Of a stretch of DNA of 64,000 nt, positions 1 to 7,480 are shown piece by piece (position 1 is the first letter of the stretch; every line of letters starts with the position of its first letter). The stretch comes from Candidatus Viadribacter manganicus (lineage in GTDB: Bacteria; Pseudomonadota; Alphaproteobacteria; Caulobacterales; Aquidulcibacteraceae). The position numbers and the translations under genes are program-made. Location: NCBI RefSeq assembly GCF_001679665.1, contig NZ_CP013244.1:1488001-1552000 (forward strand), written 5' to 3'. A model generated the notes under the pieces. It saw nothing but the letters and a program-made list of their open reading frames with translations, searched no databases and had not been told where the DNA came from.

Positions 1-317
1 AGACCTGAAGCATCGAGATCGGACTCCTCTTCGTGCGCGAGCGGGTCATCAAGGTCAGGGCCGAGCACCAGATCAAGCGCCGCGATCTCGTTGAGGATTG
101 CGCTGCATTCAGTATCGGCAGGCAACGCATAGGGCGCAGCGGCGGCGCGTATCAGAACCTCTGGCGGATTTTCACGGGTCCAGCCGGTGTCGCGAAACGG
201 CTCCCCGACGGCGTCGCCAACGCGATTGTCTCCGGTCCGATGCGCGTACGTCGTCGCAGCGCATCCGCTCACCGCCAGGAGGCACACACTCAAGGCGAAT
301 GCACGGGCGCCGTCCAT
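1..317 (-). CDS. Secreted lipoprotein, 3' end outside window
   Basis: Reading the minus strand from an ATG at 317 gives an open frame to the window edge (about 105 residues). It begins with a short hydrophobic stretch ending in a lipobox-like AVSGC, so it is probably a lipoprotein anchored in the envelope. The rest (motifs PYALPADTEC and ILNEIAALDLVLGPDLDDPL) matches no family I can name. It starts 6 bases after the stop of the small lipoprotein gene upstream, so the two are probably co-transcribed from the FixK-type site at 643-656. Confidence 0.7.
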   Translation of the reverse strand, partial: MDGARAFALSVCLLAVSGCAATTYAHRTGDNRVGDAVGEPFRDTGWTRENPPEVLIRAAAAPYALPADTECSAILNEIAALDLVLGPDLDDPLAHEEESDLDASG

Positions 318-323
318 CGCCAG

Positions 324-587
324 TTAGGGCTGAGTATTTGAGTTGTCGTCGGTTGCGTCATGGATCGCATCGGCAGGATCATCGTTCTCGCGCCCGGTCG
401 CTTGATCGATCGCCTCGCCGGCGTTCTCAAGGGCGCCATCGCCGCGATCAACCTCGCCTTGCGTGGCTTCTTCGATGGCGGAGTCCATATTCTCGCCGGC
501 CTTCTCAGAACTGCCTTCCTGGTTGCAACCGCCAAGTCCGGCAAATGCCAGCACGGCGAGTGCGGCGAACATTGTCTTGGCTTGCAT
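324..587 (-). CDS. Small acidic lipoprotein (87 aa)
   Basis: An 87-residue protein with a signal peptide ending in the lipobox LGGC (Cys near residue 21), followed by a very acidic, low-complexity mature region rich in Glu, Asp and Ala (EEATQGEVDRGDGALENAGE). It has no recognisable enzymatic domain. AGGAAAG sits at good distance from the ATG. It is first in a two-gene unit with the lipoprotein that runs off the left edge, and a FixK/FNR-like box lies 55 bases upstream. A role in the envelope under low oxygen or stress is inferred from that context only. Confidence 0.75.
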   Translation of the reverse strand: MQAKTMFAALAVLAFAGLGGCNQEGSSEKAGENMDSAIEEATQGEVDRGDGALENAGEAIDQATGRENDDPADAIHDATDDNSNTQP

Positions 588-642
588 TGGCTTTCCTCAT
601 TCATCAGTGGAGCGACGTTAGAGCGATGACCACGAATACTGC

Positions 643-656
643 TTGATCTTGCGCAA
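643..656 (-). promoter_or_regulatory. FixK/FNR-type box upstream of lipoprotein pair
   Basis: The sequence TTGATCTTGCGCAA fits TTG[AC]-N6-[TG]CAA, the consensus of FixK/FNR-type regulators. It lies 55 bases upstream of the ATG at 587. One half site is CGCAA rather than ATCAA, the mirror of the TTGCG half found at 3458 and 33141. Confidence 0.55.
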
Positions 657-715
657 CCTCAATCGACGAAATCTCACAAGCGGGAGCGATGACCGGCGCC
701 GTACTCAATGCCTCG

Positions 716-1117
716 TCATTTGACCTGCAGCGCCGCGAGCACGTCAGCTCCGCCTCGACCAATCAGTTCCTTGTGCACTTCTCCCACAAGTATCGCTGCG
801 AGTTGCTTGTCGTAGTGCCGGCGCATCTCGCCCAAGGTCCGCGGTGGCGCAACAACAACAAGGTGCTTTATCTCCGCTTTTGTCGCCGCTTGATTAAGCC
901 AGCCGACCACTGCTGCGGCGTGCGCATCCTCAACCAAAAGATGTCCGGGGTTGGCCGAACTCGTAATATGACGATCGCCAGAACCTTTATTGTGCTCGTC
1001 GAGTTTCGGCGCATCCATTCGCGAAAGCTCCGCCGCGGCCTCGTTGCCGGTGTTGCGATAAAGCTCAAGCTTTTCGCCATCGACAACGGCGACAACGGCC
1101 CCATGAGGCAACAGCAT
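716..1117 (-). CDS. Host attachment family protein
   Basis: A 133-residue cytoplasmic protein with no signal peptide. It has the layout of the host-attachment protein family (PF10116, once described from plant-associated bacteria, related to archaeal release-factor-like baeRF folds): an N-terminal GAVVAVVDGEKLELYRN strand, a central acidic/His segment, KHLVVVAPPRTLGEMR, and a C-terminal KELIGRGGADVLAAL. The start at 1117 is supported by GGAG about 8 bases upstream; a longer in-frame extension to 1414 has no coding character. The family often occurs beside stress genes, as here. The true molecular function is unknown. Confidence 0.8.
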   Translation of the reverse strand: MLLPHGAVVAVVDGEKLELYRNTGNEAAAELSRMDAPKLDEHNKGSGDRHITSSANPGHLLVEDAHAAAVVGWLNQAATKAEIKHLVVVAPPRTLGEMRRHYDKQLAAILVGEVHKELIGRGGADVLAALQVK

Positions 1118-1208
1118 GCGTTTCTCCTGACTTCCAATCCTAGACGCACGGCGGCGGTTACCTGGACCGCCGCCGCCTGCTCGCGTCAATCGACGCCGCA
1201 ACACACAT

Positions 1209-2171
1209 TCAATCGACGACGACCCACACGCCATTGGGTTGTTGGCAGGCATGGCCTTGAGTTTCCCGCGCGCGTCTGTTGATGGTCGCAGATTGGCGAT
1301 AGGTCGCGCACCGGAACCCATCCGGATCGTCGTAATACTGATCGACGTGGAACCGGCCATAGTTGCCATTGCTCTGATTGCGCCAATCGTAATCGGTGTT
1401 CGGACGGTTGGCATTTAAGCCGTCATAATAGGTCCGATAAGCATAGCTGCGATCGGTGCATTCCATGTTGTTGGTCAAAACCGCGCCGATCGCGGCGCCT
1501 ACAACGACGCCGGCAATCGTGGCGCCGGTGTTATTGTCGTCGCGGCCCGCCGCATTGCCGATCAGACCTCCGATCAGCCCGCCGGCGATGACGGCTGCCG
1601 GATCGGGACCGTTGCGGCACTGTTGATAGAAGGTGTCATCATTGTAGCTGTAGGTCCGCTCATAGCGCTGACGCCATCTTTGATCGCGATCGTCGTTGTC
1701 GGCGACCGTCAGACGAGACTGACGAAGATCTGTTGTCCGTTCGTTGGTGCGATCAACGAGACAGCCACGGAGGTAGCCGTCATACTGTCGCCGGCCGGCA
1801 TAAGGCTGCGCCAGGTAGCGGCAATCGGCGTCACGATAGGCAATCCAATAGCGCTCGGCGTTGCGCAGCGCCGTCTCCTGGCTGTACCAATTGCGCGGGC
1901 GATTGCGGCGCCACGAGCGGTCAGCGGCGCGCGCTTCAGTAATCCGGCGCTGATAGACATCTGCGAGACGGCGCTCTGCCGCGTCCACATCGGCCTGGGA
2001 GGTGTCGCGATAGCGATACCCGGGCTCCGAATCACCCCGGTAGCGATCGTCCTGGTTTTGCGCTGATGCAGGCTGCGCGAAAGCAAGAAGCGATATGCTA
2101 GCTGCGGCGAACACGCATGCGCGCATCGTGAGCGCCCGGACGGGCGCCCGCTTCATCCGTTTCATTTTCAT
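1209..2171 (-). CDS. Secreted LprI/DUF1311-like protein with glycine zipper
   Basis: A 320-residue secreted protein. The signal peptide ends near ASAQ. Residues about 60-130 carry a Trp/Tyr/Cys-rich segment (AERYWIAYRDADC) like the lysozyme-inhibitor LprI/DUF1311 domain. About residues 190-235 form a glycine-zipper double hairpin (AGGLIGGLIGNAAG, then VVVGAAIGAVL), which usually inserts in a membrane. The C-terminus is Tyr/Asn-rich with two cysteines. I chose the ATG at 2171 because AAGGA precedes it; an in-frame run back to 2807 overlaps the glsB-like gene and is not coding. A perfect FixK/FNR box lies 70 bases upstream. Confidence 0.75.
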   Translation of the reverse strand: MKMKRMKRAPVRALTMRACVFAAASISLLAFAQPASAQNQDDRYRGDSEPGYRYRDTSQADVDAAERRLADVYQRRITEARAADRSWRRNRPRNWYSQETALRNAERYWIAYRDADCRYLAQPYAGRRQYDGYLRGCLVDRTNERTTDLRQSRLTVADNDDRDQRWRQRYERTYSYNDDTFYQQCRNGPDPAAVIAGGLIGGLIGNAAGRDDNNTGATIAGVVVGAAIGAVLTNNMECTDRSYAYRTYYDGLNANRPNTDYDWRNQSNGNYGRFHVDQYYDDPDGFRCATYRQSATINRRARETQGHACQQPNGVWVVVD

Positions 2172-2241
2172 CGTAGACGTCCTTACTGTTCGAAACGTCC
2201 CGCCTCGCCGCAACACTAGCCAAGAATTTCCGCGCCCTTTT

Positions 2242-2255
2242 TTGATCGGCATCAA
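2242..2255 (-). promoter_or_regulatory. Perfect FNR/FixK box
   Basis: TTGATCGGCATCAA is an exact TTGAT-N4-ATCAA palindrome. It lies between the stop of the GlsB-like gene (2330) and the start of the glycine-zipper gene (2171), 70 bases before that ATG, so it should act on the latter. Confidence 0.75.
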
Positions 2256-2329
2256 ACAAACGGGACTGTCCGCACCAAGACAAAACACACGCAGCACCGC
2301 TCTCGCGCCATCGAGGGGCGCAAATCTCG

Positions 2330-2587
2330 TCAACTCGCGCGCCGTACAAATCTGATGATGAGTAGAACAAGCACAGCGCCCATGGTCGCGCCGAGGATCG
2401 TGCCGACAATCCCGAACGAGAGCCCAAGCCCTAGCGCGCCAAACAACCAGCCGCCAAAGACTGCGCCCAGGATGCCAACGACGATGTTGCCGACAAGACC
2501 AAAGCCGTAGCCCTTGACAATGATGCCTGCGAGCGACCCCGCAATCGCGCCAATCAACAACCAGATCAAAAGTGTTTCGAGTGACAT
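2330..2587 (-). CDS. GlsB/YeaQ/YmgE family stress membrane protein
   Basis: An 85-residue integral membrane protein with three closely spaced hydrophobic, glycine-rich helices (LLIGAIAGSLAGIIVKG, VGILGAVFGGWLFGALGLG, VGTILGATMGAVLVLLIIRF). This is the signature of the transglycosylase-associated/GlsB/YeaQ family, small inner-membrane proteins induced by stress. It starts 14 bases after the stop of the histidine kinase gene and follows it on the same strand, so both are probably one operon. Its exact biochemical role is not known in the family. Confidence 0.88.
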   Translation of the reverse strand: MSLETLLIWLLIGAIAGSLAGIIVKGYGFGLVGNIVVGILGAVFGGWLFGALGLGLSFGIVGTILGATMGAVLVLLIIRFVRRAS

Positions 2588-2601
2588 GACGCGCCCTCCC
2601 C

Positions 2602-3384
2602 CTAAGACGATGAGAACAACACGGTGAAACGCGCGCCTCGGCCGTCTTCGCCTCGACCGAGGCGAAGCTCACCACCGATAATTGCAACAAATGATCGAAT
2701 GATACGCATACCGAAGCCTTTGCTCGCGGCGGGATCAAATCCCTCCGCAAGCGCGGGGCCGGTGTTTTCGACCGAAAGCGCGCACTCGTTGCACAGATTT
2801 GATTCAAGCCGAACGACGACCGCTTCGTCGCCGTATTTGAGAGCGTTGGTGATCAGTTCGCTCGCGATGAAGCCAAGCGGAATGCCAATGGCGGTGGGCA
2901 GTTGAAGTTCGACGCCCTCAACCGAAATGCTCCGCGCGGCGCATGCGTCCGACGTCATCATCCCCATGACATCACGGCAAAGCTCTTGCAAGAAGCGCTT
3001 GAAGGCGACGCTTTGAACGCCGTCATTGGAATGCAGATGGCGGTGAATGCGCCCAATCGTTGCGACGCGATCGGCCGCGAGCCTCAATGCGGTCGCCGCC
3101 TCTGGGTTGCCCGCGGCCCGGCTCTGCATCGACAGCAAGCTCGAAACCATCTGGAGATTGTTCAAGAACCGATGATCCGACTCCCGGCTCAGCGTCGCCT
3201 GCATTTCCATCAGCGCGTCTTTCTCGCGCAGCAGCGCTGCCTCGCGAGTGAGCGCCGCACGCAACTCTGCGACCGGGCAAACGCCATCGTATTGCTCGCA
3301 TTCGTACCGCACGGCATGTCGCGCCGACATGATGAGATGCGCCGGACGATGAGCGCCTGCGCGACGCGCATGTGCAGCGCTCAT
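2602..3384 (-). CDS. HWE/HisKA_2-type sensor histidine kinase, soluble
   Basis: A 260-residue kinase with no transmembrane helix and no clear PAS or GAF domain. A short N-terminal region with two cysteines (YECEQYDGVC) leads into a helix. The dimerisation/phosphoacceptor box SDHRFLNNLQMVSSLLSMQ puts the phospho-His at residue 71. The ATPase N-box is SELITNALKYG (Asn 180), followed by a G-box at about residues 225-240 (GFGMRIIRSF). This is the HWE/HisKA_2 group common in alphaproteobacteria and often linked to the general stress response. The ATG at 3384 is preceded only weakly by AAGGA, so the start is uncertain. No response regulator is nearby. Confidence 0.85.
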   Translation of the reverse strand: MSAAHARRAGAHRPAHLIMSARHAVRYECEQYDGVCPVAELRAALTREAALLREKDALMEMQATLSRESDHRFLNNLQMVSSLLSMQSRAAGNPEAATALRLAADRVATIGRIHRHLHSNDGVQSVAFKRFLQELCRDVMGMMTSDACAARSISVEGVELQLPTAIGIPLGFIASELITNALKYGDEAVVVRLESNLCNECALSVENTGPALAEGFDPAASKGFGMRIIRSFVAIIGGELRLGRGEDGRGARFTVLFSSS

Positions 3385-3457
3385 TTCATGACCATTCCTT
3401 GGCGCTCTAGACACTCGCACCCCCGTCAATACGCTGGACGCACGACAATGGTAGGAC

Positions 3458-3471
3458 TTGCGAGAGATCAA
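3458..3471 (-). promoter_or_regulatory. FixK/FNR-type box upstream of kinase-glsB operon
   Basis: TTGCGAGAGATCAA fits TTG[AC]-N6-[TG]CAA and lies 73 bases before the kinase start at 3384. The rest of the 324-base interval 3385-3708 has open frames without coding character, and I see nothing else in it. Confidence 0.5.
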
Positions 3472-3708
3472 TACTGTCCGATTCCGCACACATCGGCCCA
3501 AAACCTGCGGCGAAGCCGGCGCCATAAGTGAGTTCGTGGCCAGCGGGTTGGGCCAGCACCATAAAGATGGGGCGCCGCTGAAAACGACGCTCTGAACAAT
3601 TTGATAGAGGAAACAGTGCGAAGAGCCCGTCGCGGGTAATTTCCCACGCCATAGGAAACGCTGCTGCGCCACAGCGTCTGCGCCAAAACCGCACATCCGC
3701 CGATCAAA

Positions 3709-4347
3709 CTAATCGCGCAGCAAGACGCTCAGCAACGAAGAATGCACGTGAATGCTGCCGTTGTATTCAATGAACCCGAGCTTGCGGAACTTGTTCATGA
3801 AGTGATTGATGCGTGAGCGCGTCGTCCCAACAATTGCAGCCAGCGTCTCCTGGCTTACCTTCGTCGTGATCACTTGAGGCGCGCCATCCTTGCCTAAATT
3901 CGACAGCAATAACAGCGCCCGTGCGAGGCGCTTCTCGCTCGAATTGAACAACAGGTCGGCGAGATCCGCTTCGACCCGGCTGGTGCGCGTAAGCAGGTAC
4001 GTCATGAACAGCTCCGCGAACGCCGGCTCCGCGTGCAGCGCACGAACCATGTCGCCCTTTTCCGTGCGCGTCACGCTGCAGTCGGTCAGGGCCACTGCCG
4101 AGGCGAGCCGCAAAGTCTGCCCCACCAGGCAGCCTTCACCGAAGAACTCACCAGACTTGAGAATGCCGACAACAGCCTCCTTGCCCTCCTCGGACGTTAC
4201 GACAATTTTGATCTCGCCGCGGTGGACATAGAACACGGCGTCCGCAGCATCGCCTTGCAAAAATATAACATCGCCGGCCGAGTATGCGTGCGTGTGATTT
4301 GCGGCTGCCAGAAAGACCTTTGGGTCGAACTCAAACTCTTTAGACAT
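3709..4347 (-). CDS. Crp/Fnr family transcriptional regulator
   Basis: A 212-residue regulator. Residues about 12-115 form a cyclic-nucleotide-binding-type beta-barrel (GDVIFLQGDAADAVFYVHRG, then GEFFGEGCLVG); a long dimer helix follows (residues about 125-155). The C-terminal winged helix-turn-helix is VSQETLAAIVGTTRSRINHF. There is no cysteine cluster at the N-terminus as in FNR, so it is not obviously an Fe-S oxygen sensor. The ATG at 4347 is supported by AGGAAAG; the longer in-frame start at 4407 has none. It diverges from a second Crp/Fnr gene and lies next to several FixK-type boxes, so it may act on them. Confidence 0.9.
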   Translation of the reverse strand: MSKEFEFDPKVFLAAANHTHAYSAGDVIFLQGDAADAVFYVHRGEIKIVVTSEEGKEAVVGILKSGEFFGEGCLVGQTLRLASAVALTDCSVTRTEKGDMVRALHAEPAFAELFMTYLLTRTSRVEADLADLLFNSSEKRLARALLLLSNLGKDGAPQVITTKVSQETLAAIVGTTRSRINHFMNKFRKLGFIEYNGSIHVHSSLLSVLLRD

Positions 4348-4669
4348 GACAAATCTTTCCTGAGGGGCCTCGGTATTCGCGACGATGCTCAATAACGGCC
4401 GGCCCATCTTGCACGGCCTGCTCGCACCGAACGCTGACTCTCACTGCCCGGCGGGAACCTTGACGGACTTTGCCGCCAAGAGTCGAGTAATGTCTTCTCT
4501 CGGACATTCCTGCTTGCGCAACGCGGCCGTGAGGCGCAACGCTGCGGCAACACCTGGCGCGCGGCGGCGTCAATACGCCTCGCAAGCCTGAGAATATGAA
4601 ACCCGAGCTCTCGCACAGGTGGGAGAGAGCATTTTGCGTCCTTCGCGGGAGCCACCAGAGGAGCACAAG
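4348..4669. other. Divergent intergenic region between two Crp/Fnr genes
   Basis: This 322-base stretch separates two divergent regulator genes and must hold both promoters. I find no TTG[AC]-N6-[TG]CAA site in it, so neither gene looks autoregulated by that class of box. A repeated GCGCAACG(C) motif occurs at about 4516 and 4536. Open frames here are not convincing. Confidence 0.5.
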
Positions 4670-5392
4670 ATGGTGACCGGCGCCAGAGCCGAGGACGCGC
4701 CAGCGAACCGATTGCTGAGCTTACTGTCAGCGAAAGATTACGCACGTCTTCGTCCGCACCTTCACCGCATTCCGCTCGAATACAGGCAACCACTGTACGC
4801 AGCGAACAAGCCGATCGAGTTCGTCTATTTTATTGAGACCGGCGTCGGTTCGTTGGTGAACACGATGGCCAACGGCCAAGCGTCTGAAGTCGGCACAATC
4901 GGCAATGAAGGAATTGTTGGCCTGCCGCTGGTGCTTGGCGATGATAAGGCGCCAACCAGCGTTTACATCCAGGTGCCAGGCGGCGGCCTGAAGATGACAG
5001 CCGCCCTGTTCAGGAAAGAGCTGGCGCGCAGCCCCTCAATGCAGGCTGTAATGCTGCGATATGTGCACGCCCTCTTCAATCAAGTAGCTCAATCAGCAGC
5101 TTGCAATCACTATCACACGCTGGAGCAGCGTTGTTGTCGCTGGCTGCTCATGACCCACGACCGCATGCAGTCGAATGAATTTTTGCTGACGCAAGAGTTT
5201 CTGGCAATGATGCTGGGCGTGCAGAGAACTGGCGTCTCGCGCGCAGCTGGCGCGCTTCAACACGCCGGTCTCATCACCTATACCCGCGGGAACGTAGAGA
5301 TCTTGGATCGTCGCGGCCTGAAGCGGCGGTCATGCGAGTGCTATGGCGTTGCTAAAAGAGAGTTCGATCGCCTCCTTAACGAAGAGACCTGA
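4670..5392 (+). CDS. Crp/Fnr family transcriptional regulator
   Basis: A 240-residue regulator. The sensory domain (residues about 15-125) includes FVYFIETGVGSLVNTMANG and VGTIGNEGIVGLPLVLG, typical of a Crp/Fnr subgroup in which the effector is unknown. The dimer helix is followed by a winged helix (LTQEFLAMMLGVQRTGVSRA), the usual recognition-helix position. Two adjacent cysteines (EQRCCRWLL) lie in the hinge. AGGAG 7 bases before the ATG at 4670 decides the start over an in-frame GTG at 4619. It diverges from the other Crp/Fnr gene. Confidence 0.88.
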   Translation: MVTGARAEDAPANRLLSLLSAKDYARLRPHLHRIPLEYRQPLYAANKPIEFVYFIETGVGSLVNTMANGQASEVGTIGNEGIVGLPLVLGDDKAPTSVYIQVPGGGLKMTAALFRKELARSPSMQAVMLRYVHALFNQVAQSAACNHYHTLEQRCCRWLLMTHDRMQSNEFLLTQEFLAMMLGVQRTGVSRAAGALQHAGLITYTRGNVEILDRRGLKRRSCECYGVAKREFDRLLNEET

Positions 5393-5478
5393 GCGGCTTG
5401 CAGTGTGCGGTTGTGGACATACATCGCGAACCAACCATGCAACGAGTTGTGCCGCTCCAGAGCATTAGTCCCGCCAGA

Positions 5479-5525
5479 CCGCCTTTGGGGCTAAAGGCGG
5501 CTCTCTTGCCACCAAGAGAGCCGCC
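5479..5525 (+). promoter_or_regulatory. Two overlapping, mutually exclusive hairpins
   Basis: CCGCCTTT (5479-5486) pairs with AAAGGCGG (5493-5500). The last five bases of that arm also start a second perfect stem, GGCGGCTCTCTTG (5496-5508) with CAAGAGAGCCGCC (5513-5525), loop CCAC. The two stems cannot form fully together. There is no T-run, so this is not a plain terminator. It lies between the Crp/Fnr stop at 5392 and a small membrane ORF at 5548, which fits a terminator for the first or a leader for the second. Confidence 0.5.
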
Positions 5526-5547
5526 GCCCTCCTGAATTGGAATTGAG

Positions 5548-5658
5548 ATGCATACACACATCCGCCCGCCCCGGGGCCGCCTCGTCATCATGATCGGATT
5601 GTGGTTGGCGTCGTGCGCTCTCGCCGTCGCTCACACGATTATGCTCGGCGCAGGCTGA
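5548..5658 (+). CDS. Putative 36-aa single-pass membrane protein
   Basis: ATG at 5548 opens a 36-residue frame: a basic N-terminus (RPPRGR) then one hydrophobic helix (LVIMIGLWLASCALAVAH) and a short tail. The size and layout match a second small ORF at 15710, which also has a basic start and one helix. There is no strong ribosome site (TTGAG just before the ATG). It follows a pair of overlapping hairpins. Translation is unproven. Confidence 0.4.
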   Translation: MHTHIRPPRGRLVIMIGLWLASCALAVAHTIMLGAG

Positions 5659-5692
5659 TCTGTTGGTTGGTCCAATTTGATTCTCGGTAAGA

Positions 5693-5706
5693 TTGATCCG
5701 CATCAA
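5693..5706 (+). promoter_or_regulatory. Perfect FNR/FixK box
   Basis: TTGATCCGCATCAA is an exact TTGAT-N4-ATCAA palindrome ending 52 bases before the ATG of the DUF883 gene at 5759. Confidence 0.75.
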
Positions 5707-5758
5707 GCGAGACATCGAGCCCGAGCGTAGCGTCCCATCATTCACAAAGGACACAAAC

Positions 5759-6061
5759 ATGACTGACGTCGCGAAAAAACTCACGGATGAATTGTCCGAC
5801 GACTACGATACAGTCGTTAGAGCACTCGGCCGCATGGCCAAGAACATCGGCGAACACGGTGACGACGCCGTCGTGGAATCCGCTCAAACCTTCATTCATT
5901 CCGCTTCTGCTCTCGCTGAGAAGATCAAAACGCAATCAACAAAGCTCGCAAAGACAGCCGGTGAAGAGGTGCGCGAGCATCCAATCGCCGCAGCGGCGCT
6001 CGCGGCGGCGGCTGTTGGTTTGCTCGGCTTTGCCGTCAGCCAAACCGGAAAACGCCAATAG
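5759..6061 (+). CDS. DUF883 (ElaB/YqjD-like) membrane-anchored protein
   Basis: A 100-residue protein. Residues 1-75 are a charged amphipathic helix region (KKLTDELSDDYDTVVRALGR); then comes the family hallmark EVREHPIAAAALAAAAVGLL, a C-terminal membrane anchor preceded by REHP. Members of this family (ElaB, YqjD) sit in the inner membrane, can bind ribosomes and are made in stationary phase or stress. AAAGGA precedes the ATG at 5759; an in-frame upstream extension to 5693 covers the FNR box and is rejected. The perfect box points to oxygen-linked control. Confidence 0.88.
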   Translation: MTDVAKKLTDELSDDYDTVVRALGRMAKNIGEHGDDAVVESAQTFIHSASALAEKIKTQSTKLAKTAGEEVREHPIAAAALAAAAVGLLGFAVSQTGKRQ

Positions 6062-6135
6062 CGTCAGCTCGAACAACGCAACGGCGCGTTGCCGCTCGCA
6101 TAGGAGTACTGTGCGGACGCGCAACGCTCCTTGCG

Positions 6136-7425
6136 TTGGCGCTAGCGATAGCTGGGTGCGCGCGCGCCGGTGCGCCAGCCCCTAGCTCTCGCCTTTGGAG
6201 CGCGGCGGCGCTGGCCGATCTGCAGCACATCGCCGAAGCGGCGCCGCTCGAAGGTTTGCCCTCAGAACAAACCGCGCTCACGGAAATCGCGCGCGTTGAA
6301 CGTCTCGCTGCGAACGACCCCGTAGCAGCAGCTGAAAGCGACGGCGCCGCTGACGCGCTATTCTCAAGCCTAGCTCGCTCGTTTGCACAGGGCGCCACGG
6401 ATCCCGCGCGCGCCGATCCGCAGTGGCGAATTCCACCGCCATCGCCGCCAGACCTTGGCGCGCTGCTTGCAGCTCGGGCCGCGGGCGCCAGCCCCTCCTC
6501 GCTGCTTCAAGGTCTGCTACCGCGCACTTTCGAGTATCGGGCGCTGCGCGCCGAGTTGGCGCGCACTGCCGCGCAAGCGCTTGGTGCGCTTGATCCCAGC
6601 GGCCTTGATCGCGAGACAAGGCTCATCAGACTCCGCGCGAATATGGAGCGTTGGCGTTGGCTCCCGCGCGAACTCCCGGCCCGACGCCTCGAGGCGAGAA
6701 TTCCTCAATTCGAAACGATCCTTCACCGCGCCGACGGGCCTCCAATTGTGCATGCCGCGATCGTGGGCGCCCGGCGCACGCCAACGCCTAGTTTCTCGGC
6801 CAACATGGTCTCGGTCACGCTCAACCCAACTTGGCAACCGCCGCAAAGCATCCTCCGTAACGAACTCCTGCCGCGGTTCCGGCGCGACCCCAGCGCAGCG
6901 GAGCGCGAGAATTTCGAAGTGATTGACTCCAGCGGCAACGTGGTTGATCCAGCCTCGATCGATTGGAGCGAGCGGCCGTTCCGCCACCGCCTGCGCCAGC
7001 GTCCCGGACCCGGAAATGCACTCGGGCAGATCCGCTTCAACTTACCCAACCCATTCTCGATCTACCTCCACGACACGTCCAATCGCAGTTTATTTTCACG
7101 TAACGACCGCGCGCTTAGTCACGGCTGCCTCCGCGTGGAGAACATAATCGGTTTGGCCGAGGCCGTGATTGCCAATCCGGCTTGGGACCACACCGCATTG
7201 CAGGCAGCAATCGCGGAAAGTAAGACCAAGGCGATCACACTGACGGCGCCGATGCCGGTCTACATACTCTATCTCACCGCTTCAGCGGGCGAAGATGGCG
7301 CAGCGGTTTACTTTGACGACCTATATCGCCGCGACGCCGCGGTCGTTGCCGCGCTGGACGAGCCCGACGCGCCGGTCGTCTCCGTCGTCGCAGGCCTAGC
7401 TCAAGTGCAGCACTGCGCTACCTAA
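6136..7425 (+). CDS. L,D-transpeptidase (YcbB-like), start uncertain
   Basis: A cell-wall cross-linking enzyme of the L,D-transpeptidase (YkuD) fold. The catalytic signature SHGCLRVE is at residues about 328-335, with Cys as nucleophile, after a Trp-rich WRWLPRELPAR segment typical of the YcbB group. The first residues (ALAIAGC) look like the end of a lipoprotein signal, but the TTG at 6136 leaves too short an n-region. Extending the frame upstream gives LCGRATLLALALAIAGC from a CTG at 6109, while the nearest GTG (6111) is out of frame. Either a rare start is used or a small frameshift is present. It is shorter than typical YcbB proteins and lacks an obvious peptidoglycan-binding domain. Confidence 0.82.
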   Translation: MALAIAGCARAGAPAPSSRLWSAAALADLQHIAEAAPLEGLPSEQTALTEIARVERLAANDPVAAAESDGAADALFSSLARSFAQGATDPARADPQWRIPPPSPPDLGALLAARAAGASPSSLLQGLLPRTFEYRALRAELARTAAQALGALDPSGLDRETRLIRLRANMERWRWLPRELPARRLEARIPQFETILHRADGPPIVHAAIVGARRTPTPSFSANMVSVTLNPTWQPPQSILRNELLPRFRRDPSAAERENFEVIDSSGNVVDPASIDWSERPFRHRLRQRPGPGNALGQIRFNLPNPFSIYLHDTSNRSLFSRNDRALSHGCLRVENIIGLAEAVIANPAWDHTALQAAIAESKTKAITLTAPMPVYILYLTASAGEDGAAVYFDDLYRRDAAVVAALDEPDAPVVSVVAGLAQVQHCAT

Positions 7426-7480
7426 GCCGACAACAGCGCAAGGCATCGCCAAAGACTCGAACTTTCACTTCAGCGTGCGA

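Noticed and set aside
98..646. Long plus-strand open frame
   Set aside because: It lies opposite two lipoprotein genes with signal peptides and ribosome sites, and its product is Arg/Ser-rich without structure.
2172..2807. N-terminal extension of the glycine-zipper gene
   Set aside because: The open frame crosses the FNR box and the whole glsB-like gene; a signal peptide and ribosome site mark the start at 2171.
3407..3707. Small minus-strand frames between the kinase and Crp/Fnr genes
   Set aside because: No ribosome site and composition unlike a protein; they overlap the proposed FixK box.
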